Of a DNA stretch of 64,000 nt, positions 43,377 through 51,938 are shown piece by piece (the first letter of the stretch is position 1; every line of letters starts with the position of its first letter). This DNA is from Shouchella clausii (GTDB lineage Bacteria > Bacillota > Bacilli > Bacillales > Bacillaceae_D): NCBI RefSeq assembly GCF_001598215.1, contig NZ_BCXJ01000001.1, positions 930,001 to 994,000 on the forward strand, written 5' to 3'. A program made the translations under genes and the position numbers. A model generated the notes under the pieces. That model was given only the letters and a program-made list of their open reading frames with translations. It ran no database searches and was not told where the DNA came from.

Positions 43377-45494
43377 ATGAGTCAAAAAAATATCTATATA
43401 TTAGGTGTAAGCATGTCGAATCATGATAGAGCAGCAGCCTTATTGAAAAATGGAGCTATTTGCTCTGCTATTGCTGAGGAAAGGCTGGATAGAAGAAAAA
43501 AATCGGACGGCTTTTATGCTAGTAGACCTAATAATATAGTAATACCCCCTTTGGCAGCAATAACGTATGTGTTAAGGGAAGAGGGAATTCAACTGAATGA
43601 TGTAGACCTACTTGTATGTGGGAGATCAATTCAATCGTGCAAAGAAACGATTTTACAATATATCCCTATTTCTGAAGATAAAGTTGTGGAAGCTATTTTA
43701 CCTTCTCATCATTTGATGCATGCGTATAGTGCTTTTGGAACTAGCCCATTTAAAGAAAGTGCAGTTCTCGTCTTGGACGAACAAGGCCATAGGTTAAATA
43801 ATGGGAAGTATGAGAAAATCTCAATGTATAAGGGATCGGACGGTGCCCTTAAGAAAGTTAGTAATACTTTTGGAGATTCACAAAGTATTAGTTTAGGGAT
43901 GTTTTTTGATATATTTTCATCATTAACAGGACTAAGTGAAGCGGGAGTTCCTTCTGCAGGAAAATTAATGGGCCTTGCTCCTTTTGGAAAACCGCAAGAT
44001 GATTGGAAGCAACTAATTGAGATCAAAGATGGAGATGTAATAATAGATATTAAGAAAATAGATGAATTTTTTGAAGGTGTTTTACCTCAATATGAAACTA
44101 ATAACGTGATTGTTGAAAAGATAGACGATTTCTTAGAAAAATATATACCTGTTCATTGGAATACTCCACTTGCATATAATCTCGCTTATAAAGCACAATC
44201 GGAATTATCGAAAGCTATAGAATCATTATCCTTATTTCTATTGAAGAAAACAAATTGTCAATATCTTTGTTATGCTGGTGGTGTTGCTTTAAACTGTTCA
44301 GCTAATAGTAAATTAAAAAAACAGGGTTGGAAAGATATTTATGTGCACCCAGCAGCTACAGATGATGGGGTTGCTGTAGGACTGTGCCAATATGGATGGA
44401 TTGAATTACTTGAACAACCTAGAAAGTTGATCAAATTTAATCCTTTTTTGGGAAAAACATATACAAATGAAACAGTTATTCAAGAACTTAAGAGCACAAA
44501 TCTACTAAAACACAGTGAAAAAATAGATGTAGTCCACACTGTATCGGAATATATTGCAAAAGGCGAAATTGTTTGTTGGTTTCAAGGTTCAAGTGAGTGG
44601 GGGCCAAGAGCATTGGGTTCTAGAAGCATTCTAGCAAACCCCTTAGAAAAGTCAATTACTGAGAAGATTAATAAAAAGGTTAAATTTCGGGAGCGTTTTA
44701 GACCTTTTGGTATTAGTATCACAGAGGGTGATTATGAACAGATTTCTAATTTCAAAGATATACCCAAGTCTCTATCGCCGTATATGCTAAATGTGGTACC
44801 AGCTAAAGATATTTTAAAAGAAGTCCGTCATGTTGATGGGACTATCAGGTTTCAGGAAGTATGTAAATCATTTCAGCCTCTATATTACAAGTTGATAAAA
44901 CAGGTAGGTAGAAAGACGGGATTAAATGCCGTTCTTAATACCTCTTTTAATGTGATGGGTGAACCGTTGGTAGAAAAACCGGATGAAGCAATAAGACAAT
45001 TCTTTTTATCTGGAGCAAATGTTTTGGTAATGGGAGACATATGTATTGATAAGAGCAACATCCCAATTAATGAATTAGAAAGAATAGAAAATATGTTTAA
45101 GAAAAAATCAAATATAAATACATTGAACTTTGTATTAAGTCTTGAATCAGCTAATTTTGAAAATGAAGCGGACCAATTGATGAAACGTTATAGTCCAGAG
45201 AAGCAAAGCCCACTAACAAAAAGGAAGTATCATGCATTTTGTTTACGCCAGGCAATAAGAAAAAATGACCATGAGGGTATACATTTACATATAAAAGAGT
45301 TAATGACATATATTAGCTATCCTCAAGAGGCAAATATCGTCATTAGTGCTTTAAGGGATTATCTTCCAAATAGTTATAACCTTGCAGGTTTACTAACCCA
45401 GGTATCAAATCAATATAATGCCTATGAATTTTTTGAAAGGTTGCTGTTAGTTAGCGATAAGGAGAATAAAGATGGAAGCTATTTATTACGATAA
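43377..45494 (+). CDS. O-carbamoyltransferase (NodU/CmcH/TobZ family) with C-terminal extension
   Basis: 705 residues. The N-terminal Kae1-like part has the carbamoyl-adenylate metal and nucleotide sites (GVSMSNHDRAAALLKNG, ILPSHHLMHAYSAF, CYAGGVALNCSANSKL); the C-terminal YrdC-like part holds GSSEWGPRALGSRSILANP and LNTSFNVMGEPLVEKP. Such enzymes use carbamoyl phosphate and ATP to carbamoylate a hydroxyl, as in cephamycin, novobiocin and tobramycin synthesis. About 140 residues at the end (from about 565) go beyond the usual 570-residue length and match nothing I know. In a RiPP setting the hydroxyl would be a Ser/Thr or one made by the P450s downstream. Confidence 0.9.
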   Translation: MSQKNIYILGVSMSNHDRAAALLKNGAICSAIAEERLDRRKKSDGFYASRPNNIVIPPLAAITYVLREEGIQLNDVDLLVCGRSIQSCKETILQYIPISEDKVVEAILPSHHLMHAYSAFGTSPFKESAVLVLDEQGHRLNNGKYEKISMYKGSDGALKKVSNTFGDSQSISLGMFFDIFSSLTGLSEAGVPSAGKLMGLAPFGKPQDDWKQLIEIKDGDVIIDIKKIDEFFEGVLPQYETNNVIVEKIDDFLEKYIPVHWNTPLAYNLAYKAQSELSKAIESLSLFLLKKTNCQYLCYAGGVALNCSANSKLKKQGWKDIYVHPAATDDGVAVGLCQYGWIELLEQPRKLIKFNPFLGKTYTNETVIQELKSTNLLKHSEKIDVVHTVSEYIAKGEIVCWFQGSSEWGPRALGSRSILANPLEKSITEKINKKVKFRERFRPFGISITEGDYEQISNFKDIPKSLSPYMLNVVPAKDILKEVRHVDGTIRFQEVCKSFQPLYYKLIKQVGRKTGLNAVLNTSFNVMGEPLVEKPDEAIRQFFLSGANVLVMGDICIDKSNIPINELERIENMFKKKSNINTLNFVLSLESANFENEADQLMKRYSPEKQSPLTKRKYHAFCLRQAIRKNDHEGIHLHIKELMTYISYPQEANIVISALRDYLPNSYNLAGLLTQVSNQYNAYEFFERLLLVSDKENKDGSYLLR

Positions 45495-46440
45495 AAAAAA
45501 CAATAAATGGATAGTCGTTAGCAACCAATATAGTCGAATTATTCTTGAATCCAAAAAATTCAGAACTCCGAAAGTCGAAGAAATGAGTGAGGATACACCT
45601 AGTTTTTTCCTTGCTTTAACAATAGCCGATGAAAAAGATTATAAAAGATTAAAGCATAATTTTTCCAGTTATTTTACTAAGAAAAAAGTGGCAGAATTAA
45701 AGGAGAATATATTCAAAAGACACGCTGCTAGAATTCTAAAAGAGCAAAATTACGGCAACAATGCAGAATGTATTCATAGTAGGATAATAGAACCTTATTG
45801 TACTTATGCCATCATTGATATGCTGGGGCTTGAGGAAAATTTAGGTAAAGAACTTGTAACCGCATATAGAATTGGTAACAAATACGCAAAAGAGAATAAT
45901 TCTAAGGGACAGGTTTACTTTAGTTATGTTAACCACATGTTAAAAGACATGATAAATGATCAAACGGTCATAAGTACTCAGGGTTATATAAATGAATTAA
46001 AAAATAATGAGAAACTCACAGAAATAGAAAAGGTGAGTATGATAATTCCGTTTATAGATATGTTAGCGTCAAGTAAAACAATGGAATTACCGATGTTATC
46101 CTATAAAAATTACAAAAACAACAAAATGGACAATGTAAGCTTATCTTATATTGTTGAGGAAAGCGCTCGTCTTTTAGATGGCTTGTTTCTTAGTAGGTTT
46201 GCGCTGGAAGATTTTAGTTTAGACGGAAAAGTGATTAAATCTGGTGAAAAGGTTAATGTGCGTGTTTCTCAAGCTTCTAAGGACAATTCTGTATTTAAAT
46301 GTCCTAATATGTTTCAAGCAAACCGCCATAACCTAAGTGAGAGTTTAAGTTTTGGAGTTGGAGATCATAGATGTCTTGGAAAAAATTTTACAGTGGCGTT
46401 AATTACTACGTTGTTAGAGGAGTTAAATAAAATTGAGTAA
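45472..46440 (+). CDS. Short atypical cytochrome P450 (1)
   Basis: 322 residues, about 80 less than usual bacterial P450s; the missing part is at the N-terminus. The heme loop FGVGDHRCLGKNF puts the ligand at Cys300, and the ExxR helix is EESARLL. The I-helix consensus (A/G)Gx(D/E)T is absent, with IDMLASSKTMELP in its place, so proton delivery to oxygen must differ from standard hydroxylases; such enzymes often perform couplings or unusual oxidations. The gene starts inside the carbamoyltransferase gene (AAGGAG upstream) and overlaps the second P450. Transcription and stoichiometry are thus tied to the cluster. Confidence 0.85.
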   Translation: MEAIYYDKKNNKWIVVSNQYSRIILESKKFRTPKVEEMSEDTPSFFLALTIADEKDYKRLKHNFSSYFTKKKVAELKENIFKRHAARILKEQNYGNNAECIHSRIIEPYCTYAIIDMLGLEENLGKELVTAYRIGNKYAKENNSKGQVYFSYVNHMLKDMINDQTVISTQGYINELKNNEKLTEIEKVSMIIPFIDMLASSKTMELPMLSYKNYKNNKMDNVSLSYIVEESARLLDGLFLSRFALEDFSLDGKVIKSGEKVNVRVSQASKDNSVFKCPNMFQANRHNLSESLSFGVGDHRCLGKNFTVALITTLLEELNKIE

Positions 46441-47485
46441 ATGTCCGATGAGATTTAATGAAGATGATCATGCATGGATAATTGAGGGTTTAGAGGAATC
46501 AAAATATATACTCGAGTCTCAATATTTTCGGAAGCCTAAACAAAATGAGTTTGAGCATGGCACTCTTATGTCACCAAGCTTTTTCCTGGCATTAGAATTA
46601 ACGCCAGAAGAGGAACACGAGAGAATTAGAAAAGAATTTGCTAAATCATTTTCCAACAACAGGATGAAGAGAATTGAAAAAGAAATTCTTGAACCGAACG
46701 CAACTCTTTTTTTGGATAGTATGACTGATATAAATATTACTTCTATTGAAAAGAATTTTTTAGAGTTGTATTGTGATAAGGCATTTAAAGAAATTGTCGG
46801 TTTAAATAAAGAGTTTAGCAAAGAAATCCTTGCAATATATAAAGTTTGTGACAACTTCTTTAAAAAAGATGGTCCAAAATCCCTTCATGGAAGAGCAGGG
46901 TACAGGTTAATGTATAGTAAACTTATAGACTATTGCAAGAAATACAAAAAAAATGAGGAGCAACTTAGTTTTATAGGGTATATGGTAAATAATGATGAGG
47001 TTCGTATAGAAGAAATAGTTTATTATGTTATCCCTTTTTTGGAAATGATTTCTTTGAAGATCCATATAGAATTACCTCTTGAATTAATAAAACATTTGTC
47101 AAAACTTCCTACTGATATTAGAGAAGATTTCATTAAAAATAGAAAGAATTTAAATCTGGCAATTGAAGAAGCGGCTAGATTAATGAAACCAAATAGGGCA
47201 GAAGGTCCATATATTACTAGGGTACCTATTCAGGATATTAAAGTTAACAATCAGCTAGTTTTAGAGGGAGAAAGAGTTGTATTAAAAATAGTAGAAAGTG
47301 GTTTGGACGAGCGCACGTTCAAAGATGCAAATGACTACAATCCATGGAGAGAGAACCTCAATCTTCATTTAGCTTTCGGGGCTGGATTACATCGGTGTTT
47401 AGGTAAAAACTTAGCAAAATCAGTTGCCGCTTGTGCTGCCACTCAACTTTTTATTAAATATCCGAATATAAATATTTCAAGCTAA
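46433..47485 (+). CDS. Short atypical cytochrome P450 (2)
   Basis: 350 residues from TTG 46433. Heme loop FGAGLHRCLGKNL with Cys322 and ExxR in EEAARLM. Like its neighbour it has no classical I-helix motif (PFLEMISLKIHIELP) and a short N-terminus. The two P450s share the pattern SPSFFLALELT / TPSFFLALTIA near residue 45, so they are paralogues. No ferredoxin or reductase gene accompanies them, so electrons come from host proteins. Last gene of the RiPP cluster. Confidence 0.85.
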   Translation: MSKCPMRFNEDDHAWIIEGLEESKYILESQYFRKPKQNEFEHGTLMSPSFFLALELTPEEEHERIRKEFAKSFSNNRMKRIEKEILEPNATLFLDSMTDINITSIEKNFLELYCDKAFKEIVGLNKEFSKEILAIYKVCDNFFKKDGPKSLHGRAGYRLMYSKLIDYCKKYKKNEEQLSFIGYMVNNDEVRIEEIVYYVIPFLEMISLKIHIELPLELIKHLSKLPTDIREDFIKNRKNLNLAIEEAARLMKPNRAEGPYITRVPIQDIKVNNQLVLEGERVVLKIVESGLDERTFKDANDYNPWRENLNLHLAFGAGLHRCLGKNLAKSVAACAATQLFIKYPNINISS

Positions 47486-47549
47486 TTTTATGTGTATCAA
47501 TGCTTCTTGTTCACTCATTAATTACACTAAGAGAGTGCAATTAAGAAGC

Positions 47550-47645
47550 GATTATTATTTTTTGAAGAGCGGTTAGTAATAATGAGGTTAGAGATTAGCG
47601 AGGAAGATTCCAGGGGGACATATTATAGAGGAGAGACGATAGCCA
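47550..47645 (+). pseudogene. Degraded duplicate of the Nudix-box region
   Basis: About 95 bases, beginning ATTTTTTGAAGAGCGGTTAG, match 47765-47857 in the Nudix pseudogene directly downstream, with scattered substitutions and small indels. It no longer encodes a protein. Relic of a tandem duplication or of a partial copy brought in with the island. Confidence 0.65.
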
Positions 47646-47649
47646 AAAA

Positions 47650-48168
47650 ATGATTATACAGGAACAACTAAACAATAAAAGTTTACCTTGCCCAAATATT
47701 ATTCAAATGGTGTTATCAAATGTTCCACCAGCAACTCATTTAGTCACCGCAGTCCATTGTCTATCATTTTTTGAAGAACGGTTAGTACTAACGAGGTTAG
47801 AGAATAGAGGCTGGGAAATTCCAGGAGGACATATGGAAGAAGGTGAAACGATAGTCGAAGCTTTAAGAAGAGAGGACTAGGCGGGAGCTTATATAAGTTC
47901 GGAAACCTTAATAGGGTATGAAAAGATTACGTTATTAGATAGTAGACAAGATGGTTACCCCTATCCTTACCCATCAAGTTATCAGTTATTTTTCGCAGCA
48001 ATAGCGGAGAAGTTTGTTAAGATAAATGACCCAACAGGACAAGCGAAAGAAAGGTACTTCTTAGACTTGAACAATAAGCGTGACCAAAAGAGTCAATGGG
48101 TAGTTGACCATTATCACCTATGTCTAGCCGCTTATAATCGTTTATGTCACATAAAGAAGGATGATTAA
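47650..48168 (+). pseudogene. Nudix hydrolase gene with in-frame stop
   Basis: The frame opens at ATG 47650 and contains most of a Nudix box (PGGHMEEGETIVEALRRE). TAG at 47878-47880 stops it exactly where the box should continue with EE-x-G, then the same frame runs on as AGAYISSETLIGYEK to a normal end at 48168, about 172 codons in all. Comparison with the motif suggests that about two codons are also missing at the stop. Catalytic glutamates are lost, so even a read-through product would be dead. It marks the right edge of the island. Intact relatives hydrolyse nucleotide diphosphate derivatives. Confidence 0.8.
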
Positions 48169-48189
48169 ATGAACTTACTCGCTTCAAGG

Positions 48190-48224
48190 CCAGCACCAAC
48201 GCCTGCTCGCTTCGTTGGTGCTGG
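48190..48224. repeat. Strong inverted repeat between convergent genes
   Basis: CCAGCACCAACG and CGTTGGTGCTGG form a perfect 12-bp stem with an 11-base loop. No T-run follows on the forward strand (TCATTA), so it may be a factor-assisted terminator or an RNA-stabilising end. Confidence 0.5.
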
Positions 48225-48333
48225 TCATTACGAATTCGTGGTACACGTGATTTTAGTTGGTGTATGAAGGAGCAATTGCAGGATTCTAGGCGCCTATCAG
48301 TCCGTTTTATAACGATCCGCATATTTTCTAAAT

Positions 48334-49707
48334 TCAGTTCAAATCAGAATGCAAATCATTCCCGGTCTCTGTTTGATAGGCTCCGAAATCATCAAACTCT
48401 TCATCCTTCCATATCCAATACGCTTGATTTTTGCTGCTATAGTGATTATAGTCGACGCTATTTCCTTCATTTTCGCTGAACTCGTTTGTGATCATTCGTC
48501 CGTCTTCATTCGCTTTGATGTAGTTGTTATGCAATTCATTGTTTCTAGTGTCGAAGGCTAGATTGATTTCACCATAACCAAGATGCTTCCCGTTATTTTC
48601 TGTTAACTCGTTTTCTTTAATGATACAATTTTCCGTCCTTCCACGATCTTCGTCATAGCCGCCAAGGGTAATGCCTGCTCCATGATTGTTATAAATGCGG
48701 TTCCTTGATACTTCCACATTTGAAGTGGCACCGCCGTCATGCTCACTTGCCAGTTCAATTCCAAAATCATTGTGGTGAACGTCATTGTCGATAATTTTTA
48801 CAGCTTTGCCTCCATCCACGTATATGCCGGCGGCTGAGTAATCTTCCCCATAGGCGGGATTGCCAAAAGAGGAACTATTGTATACATGATTTTCTTCAAT
48901 TACACCATTTCTAGCCTGATCTTGCGAAGGATTCGGCGCGATCCCTTCAAAGCCGATGATGTCGATGCCAATATTGTTGTTATCGTGTACAATATTCTGC
49001 GCAATACGAAAGCCGTCTACATTTCCATTAATCGCCATCGCTTCGCTCGCCCCTAGTTTCAGGTTATACAACTCATTTTGGGTAATAGCAAGCTGTTCCA
49101 ATGAAGTTGACGAGTTACCGTAAACGGCAATGCCGTGTGCATTACCGCCTCCTATTCGCTGATCTGCGTTTGTTCCCATATCGTGGATGCGATTCCCTAT
49201 CATTTCAATATTCCTGCCGCTACCGCTCACATGAATGCCAACGGGCGTGACATCGGGTGATGATGTATAAAAATGGCGTATTTCAATGCCTTCGACACGT
49301 ACATAACTGGCATTGTCAATACGAATGATGCCATCTTCGACTTGCTTTACACCCTTGCCGTCTATTATTGCCGTTTGTCCCTCCACATTGCGCAAAGATA
49401 TGTAACCTTGGTCAAGCGATCCAGATTTATTGATGCTCACCGTTTGGTGATACACTCCCTCCATTAGGAATACAGTGCCACCTGGTTTGACTAATTCGAT
49501 TGCTTTCTGGATACTGGCAAACGGCGCATTCATTGTTCCAGGATTCGTATCTTTGCCTGGCGGTGAGACGTAGTAATCTCTTATTTCCGTTTCGGCTGTT
49601 GCTGGCAGCCTCGCCCCTGAAGTTGGATATAGTTTGGTGCTGAAGTAAGCGGCACTTCCTACTAACAATACGAGGAAACAAGTCCAGAAAATCTTTTTTT
49701 TGTTCAT
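48334..49707 (-). CDS. Secreted or membrane-anchored right-handed parallel beta-helix protein
   Basis: 457 residues from ATG 49707. An N-terminal hydrophobic helix (FWTCFLVLLVGSAAYF) is a signal or anchor. YYVSPPGKDTNPGTMNAPFASIQKAI and GGTVFLMEGVYHQ (about residues 45-90) are the opening of the DUF1565/pectate-lyase-like fold, and repeated N-rich rungs such as NEL, NRI and NDV with HDN or YNN steps fill the rest. Relatives are polysaccharide lyases, epimerases or adhesins acting outside the cell. Which reaction, if any, is uncertain; a link with the GH88 operon 18 kb away is possible, since GH88 needs lyase products. Confidence 0.8.
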   Translation of the reverse strand: MNKKKIFWTCFLVLLVGSAAYFSTKLYPTSGARLPATAETEIRDYYVSPPGKDTNPGTMNAPFASIQKAIELVKPGGTVFLMEGVYHQTVSINKSGSLDQGYISLRNVEGQTAIIDGKGVKQVEDGIIRIDNASYVRVEGIEIRHFYTSSPDVTPVGIHVSGSGRNIEMIGNRIHDMGTNADQRIGGGNAHGIAVYGNSSTSLEQLAITQNELYNLKLGASEAMAINGNVDGFRIAQNIVHDNNNIGIDIIGFEGIAPNPSQDQARNGVIEENHVYNSSSFGNPAYGEDYSAAGIYVDGGKAVKIIDNDVHHNDFGIELASEHDGGATSNVEVSRNRIYNNHGAGITLGGYDEDRGRTENCIIKENELTENNGKHLGYGEINLAFDTRNNELHNNYIKANEDGRMITNEFSENEGNSVDYNHYSSKNQAYWIWKDEEFDDFGAYQTETGNDLHSDLN

Positions 49708-50025
49708 GATAACCACATCCGTGATTTGAATTTTTCCATCTATTTCACATCTTTATCTTTACTCAGTTTTTTTGTTGAGCTGCTGTATATGTAGTAGTTC
49801 ATAAGTGTTCAAGTTTGGGGGCGAGTCATAATTTCCCGCACCGGTTTTCATCAATGATCACCTAAAAGTACAAGATGATTTCTCTTTTGTATTAGAATAG
49901 CCTAGTTCTCCGTCATTGTATAGAATAGTGTTTATTCTATTGAAGGTGAAATTGCTGATGCTACTCAAAGGGTGTTGACTCGTCATAAGAATGAAGGATA
50001 CCGTCTTAAAAATCGTATATAACAA
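49708..50025. other. Divergent intergenic stretch
   Basis: About 320 bases before the DMT transporter's promoter. I see no coding frame, only AT-rich sequence with a local dyad (TAGAATAGTGTTTATTCTAT near 49920). Confidence 0.5.
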
Positions 50026-50055
50026 TTGACAATGTTCAAAGGATGCTCCTATACT
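50026..50055 (+). promoter_or_regulatory. Sigma-A promoter of the DMT transporter
   Basis: TTGACA (50026-50031) and TATACT (50050-50055) with 18-base spacing. Transcription would start near 50062, leaving a leader of about 135 bases that includes the hairpin at 50134. Confidence 0.65.
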
Positions 50056-50133
50056 ATGAACGGAACAGAATAACTTACCTAAAACCTATTTGGGAAGTTG
50101 TGGACTTTTCTAGAGAGCAATTTCTATTTTCGC

Positions 50134-50168
50134 CACACAAAGGCCGTACGGTCATTGTGTGTTTTTTT
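50134..50168 (+). terminator. Leader terminator (attenuator) upstream of the DMT transporter
   Basis: CACACAA/TTGTGTG with an internal CCGTACGG pairing is followed by seven T residues, all within the 5' leader and 13 bases before the ribosome site. A terminator between promoter and gene implies conditional read-through by a riboswitch, leader peptide or protein. The preceding 70 bases show no riboswitch class I can name. Confidence 0.7.
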
Positions 50169-50196
50169 GTGTTCAATAAAGGAGGAAACTGGCGCG

Positions 50197-51111
50197 ATGA
50201 AATTATGGCACTATGCATTAATCGTTTTTTTAGGAGGGTGTAGTTACGGGGTGTTGTCTACTTTTGTTAAATTGGCGTATGCGGCCGGTTTCACTGTGTC
50301 AGCAGTAACCGGGGGGCAATATCTCTTCGGCGCTGTGCTTACTTGGCTTGCAGTGTTCTTTACGAAAAAGAAAAAACTGACGCGGATACAATTTTTAAAG
50401 CTTATCCTATCTGGCGTTCCATTCGGGTTAACAGGAATATTTTATTATCAAGCTTTGCAAACTTTAAACGCCTCTCTAGCGATCGTGTTTTTGTTCCAAT
50501 TTGTTTGGATCGGAGCCTTGTTAGAGTGGGGGTTCCATAAGAAAAAGCCGACTAAGAGGAAACTTATTTCCATCGCGTTGCTTCTGGTTGGTTCCATGTT
50601 GGCAGCCAATATCCTATTTCAGGAACACTTGGCGTTGTCATGGCAAGGAAGCCTTTGGGGAATGCTTGCAGCATCATCCTTTTCCACATTCATTTTTTTG
50701 AGTGGTTCGGTTGAAAAGGAAACGCCTCCCGTTTTAAAAAGTGCTCTTCTTTCCACAGGAGGCGTATTGACCGTATTTATCGTCTTTCCACCAATGTTTT
50801 TATTTGACTTGGATGTATTAATGGGGATCATTCCTTATGGATTCGCACTGGGCATTTTCGGCGTCGTCCTTCCGCCCCTGCTCTTTTCGATTGGAATGCC
50901 CCGTGTCGGCCCGGGATTGGGAACCATTCTAACGTCATCCGAATTGCCGGTTGTGATTATCATGTCCTCTTTAGTGCTGGGAGAAGCGATAAGCTGGGCT
51001 CAGTGGGTTGGAGTGCTCATTATTCTCGGTGGGATCGTTTACAGCAACGCTCAATTTGATAGTCGGAAAAAATGGTCTTTAAATAAGGCTGACAGCCATA
51101 ACGTGAGCTAA
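50197..51111 (+). CDS. EamA/DMT-family transporter
   Basis: 304 residues from ATG 50197, with AAAGGAGG upstream; the longer frame to 50098 would run through the attenuator hairpin. Ten hydrophobic helices in two EamA repeats, with FYYQALQTLNASLAIVFLF in the first and LGTILTSSELPVVIIMSSLVLGE in the second. DMT proteins export or import amino acids, nucleotides or small metabolites. Control by an attenuator suggests that its expression follows the level of its own substrate. Confidence 0.88.
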   Translation: MKLWHYALIVFLGGCSYGVLSTFVKLAYAAGFTVSAVTGGQYLFGAVLTWLAVFFTKKKKLTRIQFLKLILSGVPFGLTGIFYYQALQTLNASLAIVFLFQFVWIGALLEWGFHKKKPTKRKLISIALLLVGSMLAANILFQEHLALSWQGSLWGMLAASSFSTFIFLSGSVEKETPPVLKSALLSTGGVLTVFIVFPPMFLFDLDVLMGIIPYGFALGIFGVVLPPLLFSIGMPRVGPGLGTILTSSELPVVIIMSSLVLGEAISWAQWVGVLIILGGIVYSNAQFDSRKKWSLNKADSHNVS

Positions 51112-51127
51112 AAATGTGGGATAAAAG

Positions 51128-51160
51128 AGCCTGCTAAACCCAGAGGTTAGTAGGCTTTTC
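51128..51160 (+). terminator. Terminator of the DMT transporter gene
   Basis: AGCCTGCTAA/TTAGTAGGCT (one G-T pair) with an 8-base loop and TTTTCT. Confidence 0.85.
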
Positions 51161-51237
51161 TATGGCTTTCTGGCTGTTGTGTTTAACCCTATCGAATCAA
51201 TGTCAGTCAGGGCATCATTTTTTAATTGTAAATATCG

Positions 51238-51266
51238 TTGACACGGTCGCTGCCTACATATATGAT
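51238..51266 (+). promoter_or_regulatory. Sigma-A promoter of the TetR gene
   Basis: TTGACA (51238-51243) and TATGAT (51261-51266), exactly 17 bases apart; the -10 touches the palindrome that follows. Confidence 0.8.
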
Positions 51267-51292
51267 TCAGTTAGTTATATAACTAACTGAAT
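51265..51292. promoter_or_regulatory. 28-bp perfect palindromic operator for the TetR protein
   Basis: ATTCAGTTAGTTAT is followed directly by its exact reverse complement ATAACTAACTGAAT. Its left end overlaps the -10 and it ends 17 bases before the tetR start, the standard layout for autorepression. TTAGTTA..TAACTAA is the type of site recognised by TetR regulators. Confidence 0.85.
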
Positions 51293-51309
51293 AGTGGTGG
51301 TGAACGAAA

Positions 51310-51897
51310 ATGGCTGAACCTAATGTGATTACAAAGCAAGATTTAATTGAATCGGCTAAAACGTGCATTGTCGAGAATGGGGTCAATCAGTTAACGCTTA
51401 AGGCTGTTGCAGAGGGAGCGGGAGTGACGCAAGGAACGGTTTACTACCATTTTAAAACGAAAGAGCAGCTTATGATTGAAGTGGTAGAGGATATGTGCAA
51501 AACCTCTTGGGAGAGGTTGGAACAGATGAAAGAGGATACGGGCCAGCAAGGGATTGAGTGGATGAAAGCAGGTCTTGAAGCTGCTTATAAAAGAAATTCA
51601 AGCGATGCTTCTTATCACTCGTTATTTTTCTCATTGGTTGCGGCAGGATTGCACAACCATAACATTCGTGAGCGAATTGGCGGATTACTGGCCTATGAGA
51701 ATGACGTTCTCCAAAAACAAATTCACGCATTAGCAGGAGACGAATGTTGCGGGATGCCGGCAGACGTCTGCAGTGTGTTCGTGAATGCGCTCATTGATGG
51801 TTTGGCGGTACAGTCTTTAATGAGATCGGATTTCGATGGCAAAAAAGTATTTGATTATCTGGAAAGGTTGCTGGCTAAACAATTGGGAAGCCGTTAG
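51310..51897 (+). CDS. TetR-family transcriptional regulator
   Basis: 195 residues. The N-terminal helix-turn-helix is clear (LKAVAEGAGVTQGTVYYHFKTKEQL, residues 28-52); the C-terminal 130 residues are the variable ligand domain and contain ECCGMPADVCS. It probably represses itself and the membrane protein gene 42 bases downstream through the palindrome at 51265. The ligand is unknown. Confidence 0.92.
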   Translation: MAEPNVITKQDLIESAKTCIVENGVNQLTLKAVAEGAGVTQGTVYYHFKTKEQLMIEVVEDMCKTSWERLEQMKEDTGQQGIEWMKAGLEAAYKRNSSDASYHSLFFSLVAAGLHNHNIRERIGGLLAYENDVLQKQIHALAGDECCGMPADVCSVFVNALIDGLAVQSLMRSDFDGKKVFDYLERLLAKQLGSR

Positions 51898-51938
51898 TCT
51901 TTTTCACATTCATTCGCTGCCAAAGGATGTGATATATT

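Noticed and set aside
48334-49716. Naming the beta-helix protein a specific polysaccharide lyase
   Set aside because: The fold is clear but I could not identify a catalytic lysine/arginine set or a close family; several extracellular roles are possible.
50043-50243. Upstream 66-codon frame as leader peptide of the DMT transporter
   Set aside because: Its ATG lies within the predicted promoter, before the expected transcription start, and it has no ribosome site.
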